From Methanofollis sp. (GTDB lineage Archaea; Halobacteriota; Methanomicrobia; Methanomicrobiales; Methanofollaceae): DNA of 9,095 bases. Made by a program: the position numbers and the translations under genes. Positions within the stretch are counted from its first letter, which is position 1. Each line of letters opens with the position of its first letter. Under the pieces are notes generated by a model, which searched no databases, was not told where the DNA came from, and worked only from the letters and a program-made list of their open reading frames with translations. Of the stretch, positions 1 through 6,297 are shown one piece after another. The DNA is taken from assembly GCA_028696365.1 (NCBI GenBank), contig JAQVHG010000073.1, positions 1 through 9,095 on the forward strand. Reading direction: 5' to 3'.

Positions 1-1714
1 GCTGCTTTACCGCACTGAGCGGCCCGCCGATCACCGCCACACTTGGCTTGAACTGCACCCCAATGGCCGCGCCCAGGGTGACATTGCGGACATACCGCCG
101 CTCGCCCCTGATGATAAACGCCCCCCGCGCCACATACTCGCCAGACTCTGGCGTCTTGCTTACCTGATCGGGCCGGGCCATATAGACATCAGCGGTGAAG
201 TGGCCAGCCTTCCAGGCATTCGAGTATGAGGCGGCGAACTGGGCCACCTCGTCTTCCAGGTGGGCGGTCTCACCCTTGACGATGACCACCGACCCGCCAT
301 GCACGTCGGCATGCACGAAAGTGTCCTTCCCCTCCATGTAGCGCTTGACCAGTTCCTCATTCTGGGAGGCGTCCCTCCCGCCGAGGACGAGAACCCCATC
401 AGAGGTGAAAAACCACCTGAACCGGTGGTACCACTTCGTCTTCATCAGTGTGAAGGTCTCTTTAGGCTTTACCTTCTTCTTCGGTACCTCGCGTGCCATC
501 GCGTCGAGAGCGCCCTGCTTCTTCCTCTTGAACTTCTTGATCTGGTCGTAATAGTGCTGCAGGTTCGTCTCCACGCCCTCATGGACGTTGATCTTCACCC
601 GCACCCCATCAAGGTCGAGTTCGACGGCCGCATCGGCCGGGTGGACAGCCACGACGATCTGTGCTGCAGGCAGGTCGCTCCCTTTCAGCACCGCCTCGAT
701 CTCCTGCCAGGAGCGTTCTTTACTCACCTGGTCAAGGACGGTGATCACATCCTGCACCTGGGTGTAGTGGGTGTAAACGGCCTCGATCGCCTTCTCAGCC
801 CGTGCAATCTTCCCGTCGAACTTCTTGAGCGCTGCCTTCTGTTGCTTACGGATCACTTCCTCCCTGGAGAGTTTCGGCTTCTTCTTCTCAGCCTTCTTCT
901 CTGCCGCCGTCGTAGGGTAGAAGGTTTCCAGCGCCTCATTAAAGGTGGGGTACGCCTTCTTCACCGTGCCGATCCCTGGCACCGGCCAGCACCCCTTATC
1001 GGTGATCACGGGGTGACGGTTCTCCTTGATCGTTGCCAGAGTTTCGTGGAAGGTGACATAGACCGTGCCGGCGTCGGCCTCTGGGGCCGGTATGTTCTTG
1101 TCGACGCCGGCCGCGGCGCAGATCACCTCGGCATATCGCCCGCCAAGGAGACAGTTGACGGCCAGGGTTCTGACCAGGTCGCGGTCGGACGCCGCAAGCA
1201 TCGCGGCAAACCCTTCCTCGTCGTAGCCGCTGCAGTCGGTCCCCTCAGGAAGGGCATAGACCTCGCCTGGCACGACCGCCCGGTCCTTAAACCGATGGTG
1301 GAGGAGCGGTTTGATGATCACGCCGTCCCCATCGAGGAGGACGATGTTGCCCTCGTCGAAGAGTTCGAAGACGAGCCTGAGCGTTCCGGCCTTCTTTCCT
1401 ACATCGATATAGAAGATCCTCTGGAGCCCATACTGCCCAACCTCTACAACCCGTCCCCCCTCAAGGTGTTTGCGCAACAGCATCGCATAACTGAGGGGAA
1501 ATTTTGGGGCTTCAGGGAGGGAGGCGACGAGGTGAGCCCGCCTGCCAACCTCGACAAAGAACTGATATTTTGCCCCTCCCTCACCATTGATCCTCATACC
1601 CAGGGTTCTGGAGTCATACTGGTAGATCTTGCCCACCCAGAGCGGGAGCTTTTCCGAAAGTTCGGCCGTCATTGCCCTGACGTCGATCCCGCTCATCCCC
1701 TTCTGGTCTGCCAT
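1..1714 (-). CDS. rqcH: NFACT family protein (RqcH/Tae2/NEMF-like), C-terminus beyond the window
   Basis: Minus-strand frame open from an ATG at 1714 to base 1, giving 571 codons without a stop. The family binds the large ribosomal subunit carrying a stalled peptidyl-tRNA and helps add C-terminal tails. The NFACT-N domain begins with SGIDVRAMTAEL (residues 8-19) and contains GLQRIFYIDV (96-105). A lysine-rich stretch (271-300) leads into a predicted coiled coil (about 280-400). The NFACT-R (DUF814) domain follows, with WFFTSDGVLVLGGRDASQNE (434-453) and FVHADVHGGS (466-475), then SGEYVARGAFIIRG (524-537). Relatives are usually somewhat over 600 residues, so the tail is probably lost at the window edge. 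An alternative ATG at 1696 is possible, because the shared TATA-like box lies only about 14-21 nt upstream of 1714. The gene diverges from the EMC6-like/ABCE1 pair. The family call is firm from motifs; tailing activity in this organism is inferred. Confidence 0.9.
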   Translation of the reverse strand, partial: MADQKGMSGIDVRAMTAELSEKLPLWVGKIYQYDSRTLGMRINGEGGAKYQFFVEVGRRAHLVASLPEAPKFPLSYAMLLRKHLEGGRVVEVGQYGLQRIFYIDVGKKAGTLRLVFELFDEGNIVLLDGDGVIIKPLLHHRFKDRAVVPGEVYALPEGTDCSGYDEEGFAAMLAASDRDLVRTLAVNCLLGGRYAEVICAAAGVDKNIPAPEADAGTVYVTFHETLATIKENRHPVITDKGCWPVPGIGTVKKAYPTFNEALETFYPTTAAEKKAEKKKPKLSREEVIRKQQKAALKKFDGKIARAEKAIEAVYTHYTQVQDVITVLDQVSKERSWQEIEAVLKGSDLPAAQIVVAVHPADAAVELDLDGVRVKINVHEGVETNLQHYYDQIKKFKRKKQGALDAMAREVPKKKVKPKETFTLMKTKWYHRFRWFFTSDGVLVLGGRDASQNEELVKRYMEGKDTFVHADVHGGSVVIVKGETAHLEDEVAQFAASYSNAWKAGHFTADVYMARPDQVSKTPESGEYVARGAFIIRGERRYVRNVTLGAAIGVQFKPSVAVIGGPLSAVKQ

Positions 1715-1770
1715 GAATTATACCAAATTAAATATGGCTTTGGCACCAAGAAATAGTCTACTGATGCGTG
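1715..1770. promoter_or_regulatory. Divergent promoter between the NFACT gene and the EMC6-like/ABCE1 pair
   Basis: An AT-rich block at about 1717-1736 reads as a TATA-like box on both strands: AAATTAAATATG on the plus strand and CATATTTAATTT on the minus strand. On the plus strand it would place transcription start near 1756, about 15 nt before the ATG at 1771. On the minus strand the start would fall near 1706, which favours the NFACT start at 1696 or a different box for the start at 1714. Positions follow the usual 25-nt archaeal TATA spacing and are inferred. Confidence 0.5.
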
Positions 1771-2145
1771 ATGAGCGAGGAGGAACAGTTGCAAACAACG
1801 CCGAAAGCGCCGAAAGGAAAGGGCGCTGATGAAAAGGCGCAAAAACAGGCTGCGCATATGCAGCGGATCAAACGGACCTTGGTGGCCTGTTTTATGGGTA
1901 TCGCCATGGGTCTGCTCTCGTTCTATGTCTCAGGTCCGGCAGACTCAGCAACCGGACTTCAGCCAAATGCGATCATCGGCGTCCTCTTCCTCATGGCAGG
2001 GGTAGTCTTCCAGAAACATATCTTTATGATGATGCGGATCGACTACACCGAGCTCGGTGGGAAAGACTGGTTCTATCAGGCTTTCATGACCTTTGCATTC
2101 TGGTTTATCTCCTGGTCCACCATGCTCACCACAGCCCTGATGTGA
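1771..2145 (+). CDS. Small three-helix membrane protein, EMC6-like
   Basis: 124 residues. The first 35 are charged and hydrophilic (rich in K, E and Q). Three hydrophobic segments follow, at about 36-54, 66-85 and 101-122. The conserved-looking core includes GLLSFYVSGP (48-57), a QKHIF turn after helix 2 (81-85) and DWFYQAFMTFAFWFISW (99-115). I recognise this as the archaeal EMC6-like membrane protein type, a distant relative of a subunit of the eukaryotic ER membrane complex that inserts membrane proteins. The pattern and memory support this, not an alignment. The start is uncertain. GTG at 1768 and ATG at 1771 have only a weak upstream site, whereas GAGGAGG at 1777-1783 lies 5 nt before an in-frame TTG at 1789. 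The gene ends 6 nt before ABCE1, implying one transcript. A role in co-translational insertion near the ribosome is an inference. Confidence 0.72.
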   Translation: MSEEEQLQTTPKAPKGKGADEKAQKQAAHMQRIKRTLVACFMGIAMGLLSFYVSGPADSATGLQPNAIIGVLFLMAGVVFQKHIFMMMRIDYTELGGKDWFYQAFMTFAFWFISWSTMLTTALM

Positions 2146-2147
2146 TC
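2142..2147 (+). promoter_or_regulatory. Ribosome-binding site of ABCE1, overlapping the upstream stop codon
   Basis: GTGATC matches the 3' part of the archaeal Shine-Dalgarno consensus GGAGGTGATC. It lies 4 nt before the ATG at 2152 and overlaps the TGA of the EMC6-like gene (2143-2145). This fixes the ABCE1 start and suggests translational coupling. Confidence 0.7.
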
Positions 2148-2151
2148 AGCC

Positions 2152-3927
2152 ATGCGCATAGCGGTCATCCATAAAGACAAGTGTCATCCAAAAAAGTGCG
2201 GAAACGAGTGCATCATCTACTGCCCCAGAGTACGATCAGGGGACGAGACCATCGTCCTTAGCGAAGAGGACGGAAAGGCCGTCATCTCCGAGGAACTCTG
2301 TGCCGGCTGCGGCATATGCGTGAAGAAGTGTCCGTTTGAAGCGATCGACATCGTAAACCTCCCAGAGGAACTCGAGTACCCAACCCACCGATACGGGCCA
2401 AACACCTTTGTGCTGTACGGCCTGCCGATCCCGGTCGAGGGAAAGGTGACCGGGATCCTGGGACCAAACGGGATCGGGAAGTCCACTTCCCTCCAGATCC
2501 TCTCCGGCCAGATCAGGCCGAACCTTGGGATCTTCGAGGAGACAGTTGCCTGGGACGAGGTCCTGAGGCGATTTGCCGGGACCGAACTCTTCGATTATCT
2601 CAAGCATATCTCAGGAAAAGAGATCAAGGTCGCGGTCAAGCCCCAGTATGTCACCTATATCCCAAAGGCCTTCTCCGGGACAGTGCAGGAGTTGCTCGCC
2701 TCTACCGACGAGCGAGGGGCGCTCGACCACCTCGTCGAGCACCTCGGCCTCGCCTCGATCCTGGACCGCGAGATCGGGAACCTCTCTGGCGGCGAACTGC
2801 AGCGGGTGGCCGTCGCCGCCTGCCTGGCCAGAGAGGCAGACTTCTACTTCCTCGACGAGATCACGCCGTATCTCGACATCTACCAGCGAATGGCGGCAGC
2901 CGACCTGATCAGAGAGGTGGCCGAGAGGCGGCCTGTGGTGATCGTGGAGCACGATCTTGCGATCCTTGACCTGCTCGCCGATACGGTCCATGTGGCGTAC
3001 GGCAAGCCAGCGGTCTTTGGGGTGATCACCGGGCCGAAGGGGGTGCGTGTCGGGATCAACGAGTACCTCGAAGGCTACTTGCCTGAAGAGAACGTGCGGT
3101 TCAGGGACTCAGCAGTGATCTTCGAGAAGCGGGCTCATGCCGAGGAGACCGTGCGAGAAGACCTTGTCGCCTTCCCGAGCATGACAAAGTCCTACGACCG
3201 GTTCACCCTCTCAGTGAAGGGAGGTGAGGTAAAGAAGGGTGAGGTCTTGGGGCTTGTCGGGCCAAACGGGATCGGGAAGTCCACCTTCGCAAAACTCCTT
3301 GCAGGAGTGGAAGAGCCTGACGACGGTCCGATCGAGGAGCAGATCTCCATCTCGTACAAGCCCCAGTATGTGAGAGCCGACTCAGCCGACACGGTGGAGT
3401 TTATACTCAGGCAGATCACCAGGCGGTTCGATACCTCTTACTACCAGCACGAGGTGATCGAGCCCCTTGGTCTCCAGCCGCTCCTCCAGTCGCCCCTCAC
3501 CACCCTCTCTGGCGGCGAACTGCAGCGGGTGGCTATCGCCGCCTGTCTCTCCAGGGACGCCGACCTCTACATCCTCGACGAACCAAGCGCCCACCTCGAT
3601 GTGGAGCAGAGGATGGGGCTGACCAGGGTGCTCAAGCACCATGCCGAGGGGAAGGAGTGCGGGGTGATCGTCATCGACCACGACATCTATCTCATCGACA
3701 TGATCTCTGAGCGGCTCGTGGTCTTCGATGGTGAGCCAGGGGTGGCGGGCGAGGCGAAGGGTCCGTTCTCGATGCGCACCGGCATGAACCTCTTCCTCTC
3801 AGAACTCGGCGTCACCTTCAGGCGGGATAAGACCGGGCGGCCCAGGATCAACAAGCCGGGCTCGTACCTCGACCGCGAGCAGCGTTCGAGTGGCGAGTAT
3901 TACTATGCCCTTCCTGAGAGCGAGTGA
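2152..3927 (+). CDS. rli1: ABCE1 / Rli1 ribosome-recycling ATPase
   Basis: 591 residues, full length for the family. Cytoplasmic twin-cassette ATPase that splits 70S ribosomes into subunits after termination, together with aRF1 or aPelota. The N-terminal domain has two Fe-S cysteine sets: C11, C16, C20, C24 and C50, C53, C56, C60. The first cassette has Walker A GPNGIGKST (104-112), signature LSGGE (211-215), Walker B FYFLDE (231-236) and switch histidine H267. The second has Walker A (370-378), signature (452-456), Walker B DLYILDE (471-477) and H510. The conserved C-terminal tail RRDKTGRPRINKPGSYLD (557-574) is present. In cassette 1 Walker B runs into ITPYLD, where many relatives have PSSYLD; cassette 2 keeps PSAHLD. 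Both catalytic glutamates (E236, E477) remain. The gene follows the EMC6-like gene by 6 nt and is probably cotranscribed with it. Confidence 0.97.
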   Translation: MRIAVIHKDKCHPKKCGNECIIYCPRVRSGDETIVLSEEDGKAVISEELCAGCGICVKKCPFEAIDIVNLPEELEYPTHRYGPNTFVLYGLPIPVEGKVTGILGPNGIGKSTSLQILSGQIRPNLGIFEETVAWDEVLRRFAGTELFDYLKHISGKEIKVAVKPQYVTYIPKAFSGTVQELLASTDERGALDHLVEHLGLASILDREIGNLSGGELQRVAVAACLAREADFYFLDEITPYLDIYQRMAAADLIREVAERRPVVIVEHDLAILDLLADTVHVAYGKPAVFGVITGPKGVRVGINEYLEGYLPEENVRFRDSAVIFEKRAHAEETVREDLVAFPSMTKSYDRFTLSVKGGEVKKGEVLGLVGPNGIGKSTFAKLLAGVEEPDDGPIEEQISISYKPQYVRADSADTVEFILRQITRRFDTSYYQHEVIEPLGLQPLLQSPLTTLSGGELQRVAIAACLSRDADLYILDEPSAHLDVEQRMGLTRVLKHHAEGKECGVIVIDHDIYLIDMISERLVVFDGEPGVAGEAKGPFSMRTGMNLFLSELGVTFRRDKTGRPRINKPGSYLDREQRSSGEYYYALPESE

Positions 3928-3934
3928 AGAGAGT

Positions 3935-3974
3935 GGCTCTGTCGAACACTCATACTTTTTTCGCTTTGTGGAAT
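3935..3974 (+). repeat. Two degenerate left ends of the inverted-repeat element family
   Basis: GGCTCTGTCGAAC (3935-3947) matches the family end GGCTCTGTAGAAA at 11 of 13 positions and begins only 8 nt after the ABCE1 gene. A second, weaker end, CGCTTTGTGGAAT, follows at 3962-3974. Bases 3962-4003 after it resemble 7995-8036: both read CATGAA-ACCT, then TTCAAG, then AGG. This is a second subtype of left end. Short tandem fragments like these suggest repeated insertion and decay. Confidence 0.6.
3950..3961 (+). terminator. Oligo-T terminator after ABCE1
   Basis: A run of six T (3956-3961) lies 29 nt after the ABCE1 stop. Archaeal RNA polymerase commonly stops at T-runs without a stem-loop. 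The run sits between two degenerate element ends (3935 and 3962), so it may have been supplied by the repeat. Confidence 0.5.
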
Positions 3975-4013
3975 CCGACATGAACCTTTGATTCAAGTAT
4001 AGGCGATGAAACT

Positions 4014-4130
4014 AGTTCTGAGAACCTCTCTCAATCGCGACAGCGCACTTAGAGGAGGAGATTGCTCAGTTGCCGCCCCTGCCTATCTTCTGTCCGTGGG
4101 GGACGATCGAAGAGGGATTTGAGAACAGAG
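4014..4130 (+). repeat. Degenerate copy of the structured element
   Basis: AGTTCTG at 4014-4020 followed by AGAACCTCTCTC resembles the left end of the complete copy at 7716 (AGTTCTGTAGAAACTCTCAC), with one base missing. Further on, CTGCCTATCTTC near 4079-4090 followed by a G-run and CGATCGAAGAG echoes the right half of the 6058-6289 copy. The central GC-rich hairpin is missing. It has no coding potential that I would trust. Confidence 0.4.
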
Positions 4131-4132
4131 GG

Positions 4133-4186
4133 AATCAAAGATTCCTGATGATAGGAAGATCTTCGATCTTCCGTGGATCTTTGATT
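4133..4186. repeat. Long nested hairpin
   Basis: The inner stem is GGAAGATC (4154-4161) with GATCTTCC (4165-4172), a perfect 8 bp closed by a TTC loop. The outer stem is AATCAAAGATTCC (4133-4145) with GGATCTTTGATT (4175-4186), paired except for one bulged T. The two stems are separated by 8 nt on the left and 2 nt on the right. It is followed by GGGGGCACTCGCCCCC (4200-4215 region), another strong hairpin. It could be the inner part of an element in reverse orientation or an RNA structure. There is no T-run directly after it, so a simple terminator is unlikely. Confidence 0.6.
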
Positions 4187-4197
4187 TTCTAGTTCTT

Positions 4198-4396
4198 GGG
4201 GGCACTCGCCCCCCGGCGCGAGATGGCGGTGAAGATTCCATGATGAGGACGCCCCTCAGATTACCTGCCCCCATCCTCTCGATTGTTCCTCATCTCACGC
4301 CTTCCCAAACGCTCGCACCGGGGTCCCCCTCGAAAAATAGAGATTTTTGAGTGCCGGTCCCCGGCGAAGAGAGCACAGGATAATTTCTCCAAAGCC
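4198..4396. repeat. Mixed element remnants ending in a degenerate right end
   Basis: The minus strand of about 4196-4240 (CGCCATCTCGCG, then a G-run, GAGTGCCCCC) resembles the left half of the copy near 8131-8160, so part of this stretch is in reverse orientation. Toward 4304-4396 the plus strand resembles element right halves (GGTCCCCGGCGAAGAGAG) and ends in TTTCTCCAAAGCC (4384-4396), 11 of 13 matches to the family right end. A hairpin with arms CTCGAAAAAT and ATTTTTGAG lies at about 4332-4355; a close match recurs at about 7697-7720. No protein is credible here. Confidence 0.45.
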
Positions 4397-4405
4397 GAAA
4401 TTTTT

Positions 4406-4638
4406 GGCTCTGTAGAAACCCTCACCTCTTATGTGGAGGAGACGTGCGTCACCCGCCTTCCTGCCTCTTTGGCCGGGGGCTCTACCCCCGGACCCCCGGG
4501 ACCACGATAGGGTCGGGAAGGCAGAATCGATGACCATAAAGAGAGTGCTGCTGTCATCGACATATCATGTGGCGGGGGGCCCGGGGGGCGGCAAGCCCCC
4601 CTGCCTGAGAGAGATATCAAGAAGATTTCTACAGAGCC
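4406..4638. mobile_element. Complete structured inverted-repeat element, copy A (MITE-like, 233 bp)
   Basis: The ends are a perfect 13-bp inverted repeat: GGCTCTGTAGAAA at 4406-4418 and TTTCTACAGAGCC at 4626-4638. Inside are a hairpin CCGGGGG / CCCCCGG (4473-4479, 4485-4491), a hairpin GGGGGGC / GCCCCCC with loop GGCAA (4583-4601), and a long-range pairing GCCTTCC (4455-4461) with GGAAGGC (4516-4522) that encloses the first hairpin. No direct repeat flanks it: the left flank is AAATTTTT and the right is TTGAAAAA, so one border may be rearranged. It abuts the transposase fragment on the right and a degenerate right end on the left. Being non-coding and sharing ends with other copies, it looks like a non-autonomous element. 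Confidence 0.75.
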
Positions 4639-4830
4639 TTGAAAAAAATTGAGGAAGAATATGGCGTCCATATTCCGCACAATACGATCTATCGGATTCT
4701 TCTCGCCTATGGGAGAGTGGTGATCAGTATGAGGAAGATGATCACCCTGAACGGCCAGGACAGATGGCTCATCGCATTCATGGACGATTCTTCTCGTCTC
4801 ATTACCTGTTTTCAAGGTTCCAAAGGGTAG
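4639..4830 (+). pseudogene. Transposase fragment (rve/DDE type, IS481- or IS3-like), internally deleted
   Basis: The open frame reads LKKIEEEYG, IPHNTIYRILLAYG and then DRWLIAFMDDSSRLITC, followed by a stop. HNTIYRILL is the end of the helix-turn-helix region of integrase-type transposases. The WLIAFMDDSSR segment belongs to the retroviral-integrase core, just after the first catalytic aspartate. Between them (around SMRKMITLNG) the usual linker and the WxxD segment with that aspartate are missing, yet the frame is kept. The frame also ends well before the second aspartate and the glutamate. It has no N-terminus: the right end of copy A sits immediately upstream. It cannot encode an active enzyme. 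The family assignment comes from recognised motifs only, and IS481 against IS3 is not resolved. Confidence 0.7.
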
Positions 4831-4837
4831 CACCAAG

Positions 4838-4874
4838 AATTATATACCAAGTAGTTCAGATTAATAAAAGGTGA
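4838..4874 (+). promoter_or_regulatory. Promoter and ribosome-binding site of the lipoprotein gene
   Basis: A TATA box, ATTATATACC, lies at about 4839-4848. With 25-nt spacing the start would be near 4868, giving a leader of about 12 nt. GGTGA (4870-4874) is a Shine-Dalgarno site 6 nt before the ATG at 4881. The promoter begins directly after the transposase fragment. Confidence 0.65.
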
Positions 4875-4880
4875 GTATAT

Positions 4881-5249
4881 ATGGGGTGTAGGATATTCCA
4901 ATACATTTCAACTGTATCAATTGCATTCGTTCTCATTTTAGCTTTGCTCTCAAGCGGTTGTACTGATAAAGAAAAAACCGAAGAAGAAACCGTTATTGGA
5001 ACGGTCTTATATGTGGAAAACGATAACGGGACATATATCATACAGGCGGAAAACGGAACACGCTACGTTCCTGTGAATCTGGACGAAGAGTATCAGATCG
5101 ATGGCATGGTGGTAGGCTTTCGAGGGATCACTCTGGAAAATAATAGCGTGGCAGAATCACTAGGTATTCCTATCGAAATCCACTATATAGGTACATATGT
5201 TCCCCCCGGAGCAAATGCCACAATCAAACTTGAGAAACAGTCGCCGTGA
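4881..5249 (+). CDS. Small predicted lipoprotein of unknown function
   Basis: 122 residues. It opens with a signal peptide: a hydrophobic core (about 11-22) followed by the lipobox LSSGC with the acceptor cysteine at C27. The mature part starts with a charged linker (TDKEKTEEE), then about 85 residues that look beta-rich, including TVIGTVLYVE, GTYIIQAENGTRYVPV and DGMVVGFRGITL. This resembles a small OB- or SH3-like barrel, but I cannot assign a family. Four N-glycosylation sequons (N49, N58, N87, N112) fit an exposed archaeal surface protein. A clear TATA box and GGTGA site support expression and this start. Base use is visibly richer in A and T than the core locus. The downstream gene on the same strand is 143 nt away and also codes for an exported protein. 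Confidence 0.75.
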   Translation: MGCRIFQYISTVSIAFVLILALLSSGCTDKEKTEEETVIGTVLYVENDNGTYIIQAENGTRYVPVNLDEEYQIDGMVVGFRGITLENNSVAESLGIPIEIHYIGTYVPPGANATIKLEKQSP

Positions 5250-5392
5250 GATAATCTCGTATCGTACTGCAGAGCTCAACCGGCTGCCTGAAGAAACCAC
5301 GGGAACGGGTGCATCCCTTTCCCTAACAAACAGTCTGCATCGGTCTCGATCGTGAGGGAAATCCTGTATGCGACTCTGAAACATAAAGATCC

Positions 5393-6010
5393 ATGAAGGC
5401 TCTGAAATTTGGCGTCCTCCTGCTTGCAATGCTCATCGCGGTGACGACGATAATGTCGATACTGGGCACGGCTGAAGAGGGATTCAATGAACACGATGGT
5501 GCTGACATAAACTCATCCAAAGATGTGCCTGATCATTTTATCCCTCCTGAATATTTCAAGAATGCAACACCCGCGACACCCTTGCCAGAATCAGAAATGA
5601 TCTCTTTCATCCTCTCGGAAAAAACTCTCAACACATCGGTTCAAGATAAAAGAAACGGAATCATTGAACTCCCTGTTTTATCTCCGTCTCAAAATCTCCG
5701 ATTTATGAAATACAAAGAACACCAGAACATATTTATTGAAAATAATATCAATCCCGATGATGCGGTAGTTCTGGTACGGATGCCGGAGACCATGTACCAA
5801 AGATTCCTTGCCGATGCACAGAACAATACGATTTTTTTGCCCATGTCGTCTTTCTGCAAATCTTACGATAATCTCACCAATCTCGATACCTATATCCCAT
5901 GCAACAAGAGCGTCTTAACGGTACTTCCCGATGAATCGGATACGAACAGAATTACGACTATCCCCACACAAATGGAAACACCCAAGGGACCAGGAGAAAG
6001 CACACTGTGA
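5393..6010 (+). CDS. Secreted protein of unknown function
   Basis: 205 residues. An N-terminal signal peptide or anchor (hydrophobic about 6-24, after MKALK) is followed by a low-complexity acidic and proline-rich linker (about 28-66). A folded-looking region (about 67-180) follows, with NLRFMKYKEHQNIFIENNIN and DDAVVLVRMPETMYQRFLAD. The C-terminal tail is rich in P, T and S (about 185-205). Two cysteines (C155, C170) could form a disulfide outside the cell. There are six sequons, at N40, N57, N80, N144, N160 and N171. I do not recognise a family. No clear ribosome-binding site or TATA box lies just upstream, so it may depend on the lipoprotein promoter. AT-rich like its neighbours. The start is the first ATG that yields a signal peptide; the function is unknown. 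Confidence 0.65.
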   Translation: MKALKFGVLLLAMLIAVTTIMSILGTAEEGFNEHDGADINSSKDVPDHFIPPEYFKNATPATPLPESEMISFILSEKTLNTSVQDKRNGIIELPVLSPSQNLRFMKYKEHQNIFIENNINPDDAVVLVRMPETMYQRFLADAQNNTIFLPMSSFCKSYDNLTNLDTYIPCNKSVLTVLPDESDTNRITTIPTQMETPKGPGESTL

Positions 6011-6057
6011 CCAATATCACTCAGGCAACAGTCCTGGAGATGGTATTTAGTTCAATA

Positions 6058-6289
6058 GGCATTGTAGAAAACCTCACTTCTTCCTGGTTCGAGTATAATT
6101 CAGCCGCCTTCCTCTATCTCCGTGCCGGGGGCTCTGCCCCCAGACCCAGGGATGGCGATAGGGGCGGGAAGGCTGAATAAAAGATCTTGAAAGACAGGAT
6201 GCCGTCCTCCGCCTATCTTCATGCGTGGGGTTCGAGGGGCGGCCAAGCCCCCCGTCGAAGAGAACCATCAAGATGATTTCTACAGAGTG
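6058..6289. mobile_element. Complete structured inverted-repeat element, copy B (232 bp) with target duplication
   Basis: The left end GGCATTGTAGAAA (6058-6070) and right end TTTCTACAGAGTG (6277-6289) each match the family ends at 11 of 13 positions. The flanks are GTTCAATA (6050-6057) and GTTCAATG (6290-6297), a direct repeat matching at 7 of 8 bases, as expected of a target-site duplication. Inside are the hairpin GGGGGC TCT GCCCCC (6127-6141), the hairpin GGGGC / GCCCC around loop GGCCAA (6236-6251), and a longer long-range stem: ATTCAGCC plus TTCC (6098-6105, 6109-6112, bulge GCC) with GGAAGGCTGAAT (6167-6178). It begins 47 nt after the stop of the secreted-protein gene. Confidence 0.75.
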
Positions 6290-6297
6290 GTTCAATG

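Noticed and set aside
260..1756. A 498-codon open frame on the plus strand
   Set aside because: It is the mirror of the NFACT gene on the minus strand, which has clear family motifs. The plus frame has a low-complexity Leu/Arg/Asp/Val pattern and no domain.
2236..3681. Several 75-126-codon frames on the minus strand, plus a 111-codon frame on the plus strand at 2573-2908
   Set aside because: All lie inside ABCE1, whose motifs are complete from end to end. They arise from its GC-rich codon pattern.
4083..4274. Minus-strand 63-codon frame
   Set aside because: It spans the nested hairpin and GC hairpin of decayed elements, and its protein is rich in R, S and P without motifs.
4429..4836. Minus-strand 135-codon frame
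   Set aside because: It runs through the inverted-repeat element and antisense to the transposase fragment; the sense frame carries the recognised motifs.
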